From NCBI RefSeq assembly GCF_900209925.1, contig NZ_LT907978.1, positions 1,857,219 through 1,921,218 of the forward strand: 64,000 bases of DNA, read 5' to 3'. The notes beneath the pieces were generated by a model that made no database searches, was not told the origin of the DNA, and was given only the letters and a program-made list of their open reading frames with translations. Of this stretch, positions 53,828 to 62,376 are shown in pieces. Numbering within the stretch: the first letter of the stretch is position 1; each line of letters opens with the position of its first letter. The DNA comes from Anaerobutyricum hallii. GTDB taxonomy: Bacteria > Bacillota > Clostridia > Lachnospirales > Lachnospiraceae. A program made the position numbers and the translations under genes.

Positions 53828-55195
53828 TTAATTTAAAACATCGACCTTATTTTTTCTGATTTTCTTTAAAAATACATATCCTGCCAGACATGCAATGACT
53901 TCGGTAATCGGAAACGCCCACCAGATCAGGGAGATTCCCATCTGACCATTTCTGACAAATAAAGAAAAGACTCCTGCCAGTGGCAGAATGATAATAAGCT
54001 GTCTTAGAAGTGAAATAACCAATGATTCTATACCACCATCCAGCGCCTGATAAATTCCCTGATAAGCAACATTAATTCCCGCAAACAGAAAACTAATAGA
54101 AATCACTCTCATCGCACTGATAAAATATTCTCTTGACTGTCCTGCATTAAACAGCGTTGCAAAAGCTCCAGGGAAAATCTCTGTAATTGCAATTTCCAAA
54201 ATCATTAATACAATCGTATAGAGAAGTCCATATTTGATTCCATCCTGAATTCTTTTTTTACTTCTCATTCCATAAGCAAATGCAATGATTGGAGTAATCG
54301 CATCTCGCAGACCAAACGCAAGGAAGAGAACAAACTGCTGAACTTTATAAAATAACCCATAGGCTGTCTGCGCTGACGGATTGAACTTCAAAATCAGATT
54401 CATTACATAAACCATAATAGACATCAGAGCCTGAGCAATAATTGCTGGAAGTCCAATTGCATAAATTTCTTTTATAATACCAGTATCCGGCTTCATATAT
54501 TTCGCATCATGTTCAAATTCTTTATTCAATTTCATATGAAAAATGAACAGTAACACTGCGGATGCTACCTGACCAATTACCGTTGCATAAGCTGCACCTT
54601 TTACACCCATTTCCGGAACCGGACCGATACCATAGATCATAATTGGATCAAGAATAATATTTACAACTGCACCAACCACCTGTCCGATTGTAGAATAAAG
54701 AGAACGACCTGTTGCCTGCAATAACTTTTCAAATAATGAAAAGAAGATAATACCAAAAGAAATCACGCAGCATATCCTCAAATAGCTGACTCCCATCTCA
54801 AGCACTTCTGTATCTACTGTCTGCGATGAAATATATGCTTTTACCCCAAAGATACCAAACAAGAAACAAACCACATAAATAATCACACCAAGAAACAAGC
54901 TGTTTCCTGCTACCTTTGCAGCTTTTTTGCTGTTTCCCTGTCCGAGTGTCCTTGCAAGAAGTGCATTGGTTCCTACACCTGTTCCGATTCCCACCGCAAC
55001 CATAAGCATCTGCACCGGGAATACGAGCGTCAGTGCATTTAATGCCGCTTCACTTCCTACTCTCATATTTCCTACAAATGCACTGTCTACAATGTTATAG
55101 ACCGCCTGCAATGCCATAGATAGGATCATTGGAATTCCCATCTGGATCATCAGCTTATTCACTGACATATCTTTCATCTTGTTACTTTCTGCCAT
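53828..55195 (-). CDS. MATE family efflux transporter (2)
   Basis: The 455-residue twelve-helix pump starts [20 protein letters not shown] and has [20 protein letters not shown], typical of NorM/DinF-type MATE proteins. It is first in a two-gene operon with the cytidylate-kinase-like gene. Its leader RNA is unusual: the promoter (55361..55389) leads straight into two tandem terminator-like hairpins sharing a 12-nt loop. The second ends about 10 nt before the ribosome site AGGAG. This suggests ligand- or signal-controlled expression. Confidence 0.88.
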   Translation of the reverse strand: MAESNKMKDMSVNKLMIQMGIPMILSMALQAVYNIVDSAFVGNMRVGSEAALNALTLVFPVQMLMVAVGIGTGVGTNALLARTLGQGNSKKAAKVAGNSLFLGVIIYVVCFLFGIFGVKAYISSQTVDTEVLEMGVSYLRICCVISFGIIFFSLFEKLLQATGRSLYSTIGQVVGAVVNIILDPIMIYGIGPVPEMGVKGAAYATVIGQVASAVLLFIFHMKLNKEFEHDAKYMKPDTGIIKEIYAIGLPAIIAQALMSIMVYVMNLILKFNPSAQTAYGLFYKVQQFVLFLAFGLRDAITPIIAFAYGMRSKKRIQDGIKYGLLYTIVLMILEIAITEIFPGAFATLFNAGQSREYFISAMRVISISFLFAGINVAYQGIYQALDGGIESLVISLLRQLIIILPLAGVFSLFVRNGQMGISLIWWAFPITEVIACLAGYVFLKKIRKNKVDVLN

Positions 55196-55222
55196 TTTGT
55201 TTTAGCTCCTCTCTTTTTGCAC

Positions 55223-55353
55223 AAAAAAAGTGTGTGCCTTGTCATATAAGCTGGACTTACGCTGACAGGCTACACACTTTTTTACGCAATATTAGTTTTT
55301 AACAAAAAAACGAGCAGCTGGTAAACTGGATTTACGCTTACTTGCTACTCGTT
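55223..55353 (-). promoter_or_regulatory. Tandem conserved-loop terminator hairpins (candidate riboswitch pair)
   Basis: In the leader RNA, hairpin 1 (55310..55352) has stem ACGAG/CTCGT, then TAGC/GCTG, an internal loop, and GTAA/TTAC with loop GCGTAAATCCAGT. Hairpin 2 (55230..55277) has stem GTGTGT/ACACAC, then GCC/GGC, an internal loop, and GTCA/TGAC with loop GCGTAAGTCCAGC. Each is followed by seven U. The stems differ fully, but the loop GCGTAA-R-TCCAG (55326..55337 and 55251..55262) and the architecture are kept. That pattern fits two copies of a regulatory RNA, not a plain terminator. Confidence 0.65.
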
Positions 55354-55360
55354 TGTTATA

Positions 55361-55389
55361 ATTATATTTCCTGTTTTTTAAAAAGTCAA
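55361..55389 (-). promoter_or_regulatory. Promoter of the MATE operon
   Basis: On the minus strand TTGACT (55384..55389) and TATAAT (55361..55366) have a 17-bp spacer, and the start point falls at the first base of hairpin 1. Confidence 0.75.
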
Positions 55390-55504
55390 ACAAAAATTTT
55401 TTATTCTTCAAGTACCTTTATCGTAAATGCCTTATCGGCATCGCAATATTTTATTCGAGTTGATGGTTCTCTAGCATACGGCTTCCTTACCATTCTTTTT
55501 GAAA

Positions 55505-55918
55505 TCACAAAACCATTATCAGTGTTCCGACTCCAATTAAAATGCATCCGATCAATGATTTTGTCGTAAATGTTTCATGTAAAAATATAAACGCCAATAT
55601 CAACGTAATAACCACACTCAATTTATCAATTGGAACAACCTTAGATGCTTCACCAATCTGTAATGCCTTATAATAACATAACCAGGAAGCACCTGTTGCT
55701 AACCCCGATAAAATCAAAAACAACCAGCTTTTTCTGCTGATTCCGAAAAGACCATTTTGCGCATTCGTCAGAAAAACCATTCCCCATGCCATAATAACAA
55801 CAACAACTGTTCTGATTGCCGTTGCCAGATTTGAATTAACTCCATTGATTCCTACTTTCGCCAAAATGGAAGTTAGGGCAGCAAAGACTGCCGATAATAA
55901 TGCAAATATAAACCACAT
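55505..55918 (-). CDS. Single-domain EamA/DMT-type membrane protein
   Basis: The 137-residue protein has five hydrophobic helices (ALLSAVFAALTSILAKVGI, IRTVVVVIMAWGMVFL, LFLILSGLATGASWLCYY, LSVVITLILAFIFL and the end) and the EamA-family block YYKALQIGEASKVVPIDKLS. It corresponds to one EamA domain, so it probably works as a dimer. The start is the ATG after AGGAGGGG. Substrate unknown. Confidence 0.85.
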   Translation of the reverse strand: MWFIFALLSAVFAALTSILAKVGINGVNSNLATAIRTVVVVIMAWGMVFLTNAQNGLFGISRKSWLFLILSGLATGASWLCYYKALQIGEASKVVPIDKLSVVITLILAFIFLHETFTTKSLIGCILIGVGTLIMVL

Positions 55919-56070
55919 ATGTTCCCCTCCTGCCATATCTGCTTTTTATACTTTTTTAATAATACATCATTTTTTATTCATTTTCAAACTATATAGTGAA
56001 GAACAGTATCTTTTTTGTTTTCCCTTATGCTATAATACTCAAAAAATATATACAGGAAAGTGAGACAAAC

Positions 56071-56328
56071 ATGAATAAACTCTACAAAGCAATCGAAGAA
56101 AAAATAAAGGAATCTGGTTACCCAAAAGAAATCTCCGGGAGAGATGTCTATAATGATATTTGTGACCAGATTGAAGACAAAGAAAACGGAACCTATTTAC
56201 TTCTATCAAAATTTGAAGAAGATGTCATTTTGGAATACCATATTACCATTCAAGACGACGGATTTAATCTTGGACTCTTAACAATACGCACTCCTGAGGG
56301 AATCTATCAGACAGATTTTGATGCTTAA
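56071..56328 (+). CDS. Hypothetical small protein
   Basis: The 85-residue cytoplasmic protein is acidic, with an N-terminal helix (MNKLYKAIEEKIKESGYP) followed by alternating strands (YLLLSKFEEDVILEYHITI). No family is recognised. The start is the ATG after AGGAAAGTGAG; a longer frame lacks a ribosome site. It is a single gene. Confidence 0.6.
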   Translation: MNKLYKAIEEKIKESGYPKEISGRDVYNDICDQIEDKENGTYLLLSKFEEDVILEYHITIQDDGFNLGLLTIRTPEGIYQTDFDA

Positions 56329-56351
56329 AAGTACAGGAATGCCTTCTCTTT

Positions 56352-56457
56352 TTGTTCATTTTTTCTCTAATGTTAGACATTTATCACTGCCTTGTCCATT
56401 TTTTGGATATTGTCATTTATTTTGTCCATTGTTCATAAAAATGATATGAAATAAAAT
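56352..56457 (+). promoter_or_regulatory. Promoter with TTGTYCATT repeat array
   Basis: Five near-identical 9-mers, TTGTTCATT (56352), TTGTCCATT (56392), TTGTCATTT (56410), TTGTCCATT (56422) and TTGTTCATA (56429), precede the gene at 56510. The last contains the -35 TTGTTC, with TAAAAT (56452..56457) 17 bp on. It looks like a multi-site operator for an unknown regulator. Confidence 0.5.
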
Positions 56458-56509
56458 AGTGTTAAATCGCTTCCGGCTAAAAAATACGGAACATAAGGAG
56501 GAAGTTAAG

Positions 56510-57874
56510 ATGAATGCAGCAAATACTTTAAAAAAACTTGGAATTGAGCAGACCTTTAACTATATTTACAAAGATCCGGACAAAAATATGAATAAGATAA
56601 TGGACTGGGCTGATAAATTTTCTCAAGGTCAATTCCCTTTTCAGAGGGAAATGATTCGCGAAGCGATAGAGAATCCGGAACATCCCTATTACTCATATAT
56701 CCGAAAACTCTTTAAAGATGTTGATCCTCACGTGACAAAAACACTGGCAGTTAATTTTTTCATCAACGCAGCTTTAACAGGCTGGCCAAAAGAAGAAAAA
56801 TTACGCCAAAAGTATAATTGTAATATTCCTTGGGCAATTCTTCTTGATCCAACTTCTGCCTGTAATCTGCACTGTACAGGATGCTGGGCCGCTGAATATG
56901 GGCATAAATTAAATCTGACTTATGATGAGATTGATGATATTATATGCCAGGGCAAAGAACTAGGGGTATATATGTACATTTATACCGGTGGTGAACCTCT
57001 TGTCCGAAAGAAAGATTTAATTAAATTATGTGAAAAACATTCAGACTGTGTTTTCCTGTGCTTCACGAATGCTACTTTAATCGATGAATATTTTGCAAAT
57101 GAAATGCTTCGTGTAGGCAATTTAGTCCCTGCTATTTCGCTGGAAGGATTTGAAGAAGCAACAGATGACCGGCGCGGAAATGGCGTATATCAAAAAGTAA
57201 TCCACGCAATGGAACTTCTCCGAAAGAAAAAGCTTATTTATGGAATATCCTGCTGTTATACGAGTGCAAACTATAACTCGATCACTTCGGAGGAATTCTA
57301 TGATTCTCTGATCGACCTCGGTGCATATTTCGTATGGTACTTTCACTATATGCCTGTTGGAAACGATGCCGCACCGCAGCTTCTTCCTACGCCAGAGCAG
57401 CGTATTGGTGTTTATGAAAAAATCCGTAAATATCGTGCCACAAAACCATTATTTGCAATGGATTTTCAAAATGATGCGGAGTATGTCGGGGGATGTATTG
57501 CGGGTGGCCGCCGCTATTTACATATTAATGCCAACGGAGACATTGATCCTTGTGTATTTATCCATTATTCAGATTCTAATATTCGTGAAAAAACACTACT
57601 ACAGGCACTCCGCTCTCCTATGTTAATGGCATATCATGCAAATCAGCCATTTAATGAAAATATGCTCCGTCCTTGTCCAATGCTTGAAAACCCTCAAAAA
57701 CTTCGGGCAATGGTAAATGAGTCTGGCGCACATTCCACTGATCTACAATCACCGGAAAGTGCAGAGCATCTTTGTGCTAAATGCGATAACTATGCAAAAC
57801 ATTGGAAAGTTTCCGCAGATAAACTCTGGCAGGAAAACAAAAAAAGAAAAACGTCATCTATTTCCTTAAATTAG
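56510..57874 (+). CDS. Radical SAM protein with SPASM-like C-terminus
   Basis: The 454-residue protein has an N-terminal helical part (about 110 residues), the radical SAM cluster TSACNLHCTGCWA near residue 118, a GGEPL motif (YTGGEPLVRKKDL), and a C-terminal cysteine-rich region (GNGDIDPCVFIHYSD-like, RPCPMLENPQKL, CAKCDNYAKHW). It may install a modification or act on a small molecule; no precursor peptide gene is seen nearby. The start is the ATG after AAGGAGG, 17 codons inside the longest frame. Its 3' end overlaps the convergent TetR gene by 17 bp. Confidence 0.85.
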   Translation: MNAANTLKKLGIEQTFNYIYKDPDKNMNKIMDWADKFSQGQFPFQREMIREAIENPEHPYYSYIRKLFKDVDPHVTKTLAVNFFINAALTGWPKEEKLRQKYNCNIPWAILLDPTSACNLHCTGCWAAEYGHKLNLTYDEIDDIICQGKELGVYMYIYTGGEPLVRKKDLIKLCEKHSDCVFLCFTNATLIDEYFANEMLRVGNLVPAISLEGFEEATDDRRGNGVYQKVIHAMELLRKKKLIYGISCCYTSANYNSITSEEFYDSLIDLGAYFVWYFHYMPVGNDAAPQLLPTPEQRIGVYEKIRKYRATKPLFAMDFQNDAEYVGGCIAGGRRYLHINANGDIDPCVFIHYSDSNIREKTLLQALRSPMLMAYHANQPFNENMLRPCPMLENPQKLRAMVNESGAHSTDLQSPESAEHLCAKCDNYAKHWKVSADKLWQENKKRKTSSISLN

Positions 57875-58385
57875 AGAGCATCCTATAGGCATCCTCATAA
57901 AATTTCCCTAAATCGAAGGTCGCATCCCTTTCTAACCATTCGAGGAGGCTGCCAACAAAGAAACACTTATAACATTGTATAAGTGTTTCTTTGTCCTGCT
58001 CTGAAATGTTTCTTTTTTCCTTCATCTCATTCGCATAAGTACAGATGATGTGATATGCTATCTCGTTCATATTGGATAAAAGTTTTTCTTTTTCAACAGA
58101 ACGAAATAAATGAAGCATTGCCTTTTTTCTTTTTGTACACTCCTGTGCCATATAGGAAAGACAATTCACTGATTTCTCTGATATTGCATATTCTTTTATA
58201 ATCCCATCCGCCCATTTTTCAATAGAATTAATCATCAAGGATGGGATATCCTGAAAATGATAATAGAAGGTATTTCTATTCACATCACATCGATTTACGA
58301 TATCATTTACCGTAATCTTGCTATAGGCCTTCTCCTCTAAAAGTTCCCAAAATGTATCTGTAAGTAATTCTTTTGTGCGCTTCAT
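57858..58385 (-). CDS. TetR family regulator
   Basis: The 175-residue protein has a TetR helix-turn-helix (residues 8-45; YSKITVNDIVNRCDVNRNTFYYHF) and a helical ligand-binding C-terminal domain. It is second in a two-gene operon behind a VTT-domain membrane protein and probably represses it through the dyad at 59200..59211. The tail overlaps the radical SAM gene end. Confidence 0.85.
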   Translation of the reverse strand: MKRTKELLTDTFWELLEEKAYSKITVNDIVNRCDVNRNTFYYHFQDIPSLMINSIEKWADGIIKEYAISEKSVNCLSYMAQECTKRKKAMLHLFRSVEKEKLLSNMNEIAYHIICTYANEMKEKRNISEQDKETLIQCYKCFFVGSLLEWLERDATFDLGKFYEDAYRMLSNLRK

Positions 58386-58404
58386 CTTGTCTCCTTATTA
58401 TATT

Positions 58405-59079
58405 TTAAAAATCTTCCTCTTTTCTTTTATTTAAAGTGTAATTTATAAAAATCGAACCGGCTGATACCAGCACTCTACACAATAATACCACAAAAAATCC
58501 AATAGAAAACGGATGACTTATTTTTTCTCCTAAAATCGTTGTTGTTACAATACTCAACAAAGAACCTGCAATACCTGCAATCAAATAAATATCATATCTT
58601 GTATTACAGGCTCCAAAATACAAACTGACAATATCTCCTGGCAAAACACCTACTATTCTTGTAATAAAACAGGAAAAAAAAGTATTTTCCTTTTGATATT
58701 CCATAATTTTTTGTGTCTTTGGATACCTTTCCTGAATGCTCCGCACAACTTTTTTCCCACTAAAATATCCAATCAGATATGGAATCGTAAGTGTAATAGC
58801 AAGACCAACGGTACTAACAAACAGTGCCCTGAACGGCGAAAACAAAATACCACTTGCCAGATAAAGTGCTGACAGTGGTAAGATTACTGTAAGACTTTTT
58901 AAAGCAAAAAACAAAAAAAGTACTGCCATCGCAAGACATGTATTTTCCGGTGTATATTTTAAAACCGTTTTTACAGATAGTGCTCCCTCTGTATTTCTCA
59001 TAGCCACAACAAGTATAACTATAATTATACCAATGGCAAAAGCCGGTATCAACATCTTTATATATTCTTTCTTTTCCAT
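58405..59079 (-). CDS. VTT-domain (TVP38/DedA-like) membrane protein
   Basis: The 224-residue protein has about five TM helices with the VTT-domain block SGILFSPFRALFVSTVGLAI, TIPYLIGYFSGKK and VVGVLPGDIVSLYFGA-like text (IVGVLPGDIVSLYFGA). Such proteins move or scramble lipids or maintain membrane potential. The start is the ATG after AAAGGAGTTATT. It forms an operon with the TetR gene, whose start is 19 bp beyond its stop. Confidence 0.85.
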   Translation of the reverse strand: MEKKEYIKMLIPAFAIGIIIVILVVAMRNTEGALSVKTVLKYTPENTCLAMAVLFLFFALKSLTVILPLSALYLASGILFSPFRALFVSTVGLAITLTIPYLIGYFSGKKVVRSIQERYPKTQKIMEYQKENTFFSCFITRIVGVLPGDIVSLYFGACNTRYDIYLIAGIAGSLLSIVTTTILGEKISHPFSIGFFVVLLCRVLVSAGSIFINYTLNKRKEEDF

Positions 59080-59199
59080 AATAACTCCTTTCCTTTTCCA
59101 TAGCAGAACTTCTTTCTCCTGTAGTATGAACAAACAACGGCTATCTTTCTTTTAAAATACAAACTAGAACTCATTTTGTTTCCATATTTTTTAATGCTA

Positions 59200-59229
59200 A
59201 CAAATATTTGTATCACAGAAAAGAGTCAA
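59200..59229 (-). promoter_or_regulatory. Promoter/operator of the VTT-TetR operon
   Basis: On the minus strand TTGACT (59224..59229) and TATTTG (59201..59206) are 17 bp apart. The -10 overlaps the perfect 12-bp palindrome ACAAATATTTGT (59200..59211), a fitting operator for the TetR gene in the operon. The rest of the 337-bp gap 59080..59416 shows no gene. Confidence 0.55.
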
Positions 59230-59416
59230 TTATTCTATAAATATCCAGTTTTTATGCACACTTCTCATTTTGTCTAATTTTATAAAAGATAAAAAAATAA
59301 AAATTTTTATAGCGATTTTTTGAATTTCCTACTATAATGGAATCTGAATATTACTAAAAAGCTAAGAAACGGTATTATTTATACTACATTAATATCGTAT
59401 CGGAAATGGAGGCAGC

Positions 59417-60022
59417 ATGGAAATCGTTTGTTTAGACTTAGAAGGTGTATTAGTACCAGAAATCTGGATCGCATTTGCAGAAGAAACCGGAATCCCTGAA
59501 TTAAAAAGAACAACACGAGACGAACCGGATTATGATAAATTAATGAAGTATCGTCTTAACATTTTAAAAGAACATGGACTTGGTTTAAAAGAAATTCAGG
59601 AAACAATAGCAAAGATTGACCCAATCCCGGGAGCGAAAGAATTCTTAGATAAATTAAAAGAGCTGACACAGGTTATTATCCTCAGCGATACTTTCTCCCA
59701 ATTTGCAGGACCACTCATGAAGAAACTCGGTTACCCTACTATCTTTTGCAACTCTCTTGTTGTAGCAGATAACGGAGAAATCGTTGATTTCAAAATGCGT
59801 TGTGAAAAATCCAAGTATACTACTGTTAAAGCTCTTCAGTCTATCGGTTATGATACGATCGCCAGCGGAGACAGTCACAATGACCTTGGTATGATTCAGG
59901 CAAGCAAGGCAGGATTCTTATTTAAGAGTACTGATGCCATTAAAGCAGAATATCCTGAAATTCCTGCTTATGAAACATATGATGAACTTTATGATGCAAT
60001 CAAAAAGGTAATTACTATTTGA
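59417..60022 (+). CDS. thrH: Phosphoserine phosphatase/homoserine phosphotransferase ThrH
   Basis: The 201-residue HAD enzyme has motif I DLEGVLVPEIW, motif II ILSDTFSQF, motif III Lys in CEKSKYTTV and motif IV GDSHNDLGM. The ThrH-type LEGV and PEIW make this more specific than SerB. It takes phosphoserine to serine or shuttles phosphate to homoserine. GGAGGCAGC precedes the ATG. Confidence 0.9.
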   Translation: MEIVCLDLEGVLVPEIWIAFAEETGIPELKRTTRDEPDYDKLMKYRLNILKEHGLGLKEIQETIAKIDPIPGAKEFLDKLKELTQVIILSDTFSQFAGPLMKKLGYPTIFCNSLVVADNGEIVDFKMRCEKSKYTTVKALQSIGYDTIASGDSHNDLGMIQASKAGFLFKSTDAIKAEYPEIPAYETYDELYDAIKKVITI

Positions 60023-60036
60023 TTCATTAGGGGAAA

Positions 60037-60162
60037 CAGACGAAAAAAGAAATAATCCCATATCCCATCTGCTCTGTAGTCGCTGTGTTTAAGATGCTCA
60101 TCCGCATCTTAAACACGCTCCGAAGCCGCATCTGGGATATGGGATTATTTCTTTTTTCTGTT
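60037..60162. repeat. Palindromic element, family P1, copy 4
   Basis: Same core as the copies at 654, 7779 and 8251 (CGGCTTCGGAGC, GCGACTACAGAG, GTGTTTAAGATGC hairpin), inverted relative to copy 1. The outer stem is AATAATCCCATATCCCA/TGGGATATGGGATTATT, again differing and fully paired. It lies just after thrH in a 709-bp gap between convergent genes. Confidence 0.85.
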
Positions 60163-60170
60163 TTTTGGCA

Positions 60171-60554
60171 GGATAAGGGGGAGAAGTCAGAAGTCTTCTA
60201 CTTGCTCGGAAGATATATCGTCCAGACGATTATTTTCTTTCTATAACGAGTAGAAAAGAAAAAGGGCTTATCATTTTACAAAAAATAAAGTAATCACCTT
60301 TAGAGTTATCTTGCTACGAGATGTGCATCATGCAACGTATGACATGCATTGATAAAAACAATATATTGCGACAATATAATGATAAATGTATCATGTACAG
60401 CGATAGCTTGCAGTATCATCTTATCATCAGTGAAACTTAAAAAAGTCAGCATAGTGGAAAGAGCATCGCAACTGTATAATGTGAGAGCAAGTAAAAATGC
60501 GGGCAGGCATACTTTCTGGGTAGCAGTAGTCTTCTGACTTCTCCCCTCTTATCC
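60171..60554. repeat. Very long nested palindrome
   Basis: GGATAAGG...GAAGTCAGAAGTCTTCTAC (60171..60201) pairs with GTAGTCTTCTGACTTCTCCCC...TATCC (60526..60554), enclosing about 320 bp. Inside are further small hairpins such as ATATTG-cga-CAATAT. The 3' part contains GAGAGCAAGTAAAAATGCGGGCAGGCAT, homologous to the core of the next palindrome. No gene is visible in it. Confidence 0.65.
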
Positions 60555-60597
60555 TTCTCAAAGACTATTGAATTCATTCACGTGAAGCCAACAAACA

Positions 60598-60714
60598 GAA
60601 AATAAAAATACTAGACCATCGCAAATGTAATGTGGGAACAAGTAAAAATGCCGAACAGGCATTTTCTACGCAGTGATATCTTTACAGTTGCGATGGTCTA
60701 GTATTTTTATTTTC
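60598..60714. repeat. Long palindrome next to the flavin reductase gene
   Basis: Perfect 27-bp arms start GAAAATAAAAATACTAGACC (60598..60624) and pair with 60688..60714, with an inner stem AAAAATGCC/GGCATTTT. It lies 17 bp from the stop at 60732 and would act as its terminator. The core resembles 60470..60520. Confidence 0.75.
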
Positions 60715-60731
60715 CTCTGTTCCCTAATGAA

Positions 60732-61283
60732 TTAAATAGTAAAGCCCATTTTTATTGCATTTTCTAAAAATTCTTTATGGTCTTCGAGATCATCTTCTCC
60801 GGCAAGACCAGGACAAAGAAGTGTTCCTCCTTTATCAAAATGCAGTAACTCACAAAGCTGTTCATAAGCATGAACAACATCATTAAACATTGCTGGATCT
60901 GGATTGGCTGATGCCGCAATCAAATATAATTCTTTGATATGTAACGTTTCTCTACCTTTTGGAAAACTGAACTGATAAAAACGGTCAATAGCTCTCTTTA
61001 TCTGTGATGTAAATCCACTCCAGTAAATTGGAGATACCAATACAAGAACATCTGCCTGACGCATGAGTTCATTCATTTGTACCCCATCGTCTTTCTGACC
61101 GCAATAACCACGCTGTTCACAGCTCTTGTCCCCGGAACAACCATGTAAATTTGCAGTAGCAGCATCAAAAACTTCTACTTCATTCCCTGCTGCTACAGCT
61201 CCGCTTGCAAATGCAGTTGCCAAAGCGTTTGTGTTACCCTTTTGTCTTGGACTTCCCGTAATAATCAATACTTTTTTACCCAT
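60732..61283 (-). CDS. NAD(P)H-dependent FMN reductase family protein
   Basis: The 183-residue flavodoxin-like protein has the FMN phosphate loop TGSPRQKGNTNALA near residue 8 and SPIYWSGFTSQIKRAIDRF, typical of the iron-sulfur flavoprotein/NADPH FMN reductase group. A cysteine set CSGDKSCEQRGYCG lies between, as in Isf-like members, and may bind an Fe-S cluster. It likely reduces flavins or quinones in the cytoplasm. Single gene. Confidence 0.85.
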   Translation of the reverse strand: MGKKVLIITGSPRQKGNTNALATAFASGAVAAGNEVEVFDAATANLHGCSGDKSCEQRGYCGQKDDGVQMNELMRQADVLVLVSPIYWSGFTSQIKRAIDRFYQFSFPKGRETLHIKELYLIAASANPDPAMFNDVVHAYEQLCELLHFDKGGTLLCPGLAGEDDLEDHKEFLENAIKMGFTI

Positions 61284-61343
61284 TTAAATTCCTCCTTTAT
61301 AATAGTATTATAACACTATAAAATGATGGAAGCAAATTACAAC

Positions 61344-62120
61344 TTAACACAATATTAAACTTCCTCCATTTTGAATGATTTTTGTTCTCCAATCAATATC
61401 TAATTCTTCATCGGATAAAATGTCTGTATAATCTACTGTATCAGCATACTTTACAAAACTCCTTTTTCCCATTTTCGAATGATCAACTAAAAGATAATTC
61501 TCGTCTGAATTCCCAAGTACACATTTTTTTACGGCTGCTTCAATCTCTTCTGCTGCAGATGCACCAAATACCGGATCATAGCTGTTTGAACCAAAAAAAG
61601 CTTTATTATAATGAAAACGGGACAAATATTCTGCAGTTGTATAATCAAGTGGTCCTCCCAAAGAACGATACAAACCTGGTGCCATGTAGAGATCAATGTT
61701 TTCATCCCGGTAAACAGTCTCCATTACAGGTACCGAATTAGTAATGATTTTTACTCGAAATGCCGGCATATAAGTAAGAATCTCAAGTACAGTTGTACTG
61801 GTATCCATAAAGAGTACATCCCCTTCTTTTATAAAGGATGCCGCTTTTTTTGCGATTTTTCTTTTATTTTCTAATTCTTTACCCTTTCTCAAAGAAAAGC
61901 TCTGACAGCCTATATTTTGTCTATCTAAAAGTGATGCCCCACCATAATGGATGGTCGCATATCCCTGTTCTTCTAACAAATGCAAATCTCTTCGGATTGT
62001 CATTTCGGATACACCAAATTGTTCAGATAAGATTTTTACGATAACTTCTCCATGTTCCCGAAGTTCATTGATAATCCGTTCTCTTCTCTTTACTCCAGAT
62101 AATTCTTTTTTATATTCCAT
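61344..62120 (-). CDS. DeoR family regulator
   Basis: The 258-residue protein has an N-terminal DeoR helix-turn-helix (residues 10-65; RRERIINELREHGEVIVKILSE, then GVSEMTIRRDLHLLEEQG) and a C-terminal DeoRC sugar-phosphate-sensing domain (DTSTTVLEI, KAFFGSN, VDHSKMGKRSFVKYAD). DeoR repressors bind phosphorylated sugars. It is divergent from a HAD/Gfo-Idh pair and may control them through ATGTTTTATCAAACAT (62244..62259). Confidence 0.9.
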   Translation of the reverse strand: MEYKKELSGVKRRERIINELREHGEVIVKILSEQFGVSEMTIRRDLHLLEEQGYATIHYGGASLLDRQNIGCQSFSLRKGKELENKRKIAKKAASFIKEGDVLFMDTSTTVLEILTYMPAFRVKIITNSVPVMETVYRDENIDLYMAPGLYRSLGGPLDYTTAEYLSRFHYNKAFFGSNSYDPVFGASAAEEIEAAVKKCVLGNSDENYLLVDHSKMGKRSFVKYADTVDYTDILSDEELDIDWRTKIIQNGGSLILC

Positions 62121-62243
62121 CTGTTATTTATTCCTTTCTAATATAAATATCATTTCCGAAATTATGTATTTTGTTAAAGTATATTTCTTTGTATTGATTT
62201 AATATTGCTGTTTAAATGTCTTTTTTATTATATCTCCACTGAA

Positions 62244-62259
62244 ATGTTTTATCAAACAT
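62244..62259. promoter_or_regulatory. Candidate DeoR operator
   Basis: ATGTTT-TATC-AAACAT is a 16-bp dyad in the 256-bp gap between the DeoR gene and the HAD gene. Further AAACAT/ACGTTT words lie beside it. It is the most likely site for the DeoR protein. Confidence 0.4.
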
Positions 62260-62376
62260 TATTTGTTGTATTTTCAAGCAAATAAAACATATTCAAACGT
62301 TTACTTATGTTTCTTTTAATGATATTCTAGTCTCGTCAGAAAGACATGGCTAATTTTATTAAAGGAGACACCCCAT

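Noticed and set aside
55223-55353. Mini-ykkC (guanidine-II) riboswitch
   Set aside because: It too is a tandem hairpin class, but its loops are ACGR; here both loops are GCGTAARTCCAG.
60349-60537. 62-residue open frame inside the long palindrome
   Set aside because: It lies in foldable repeat DNA with no ribosome site or family match.
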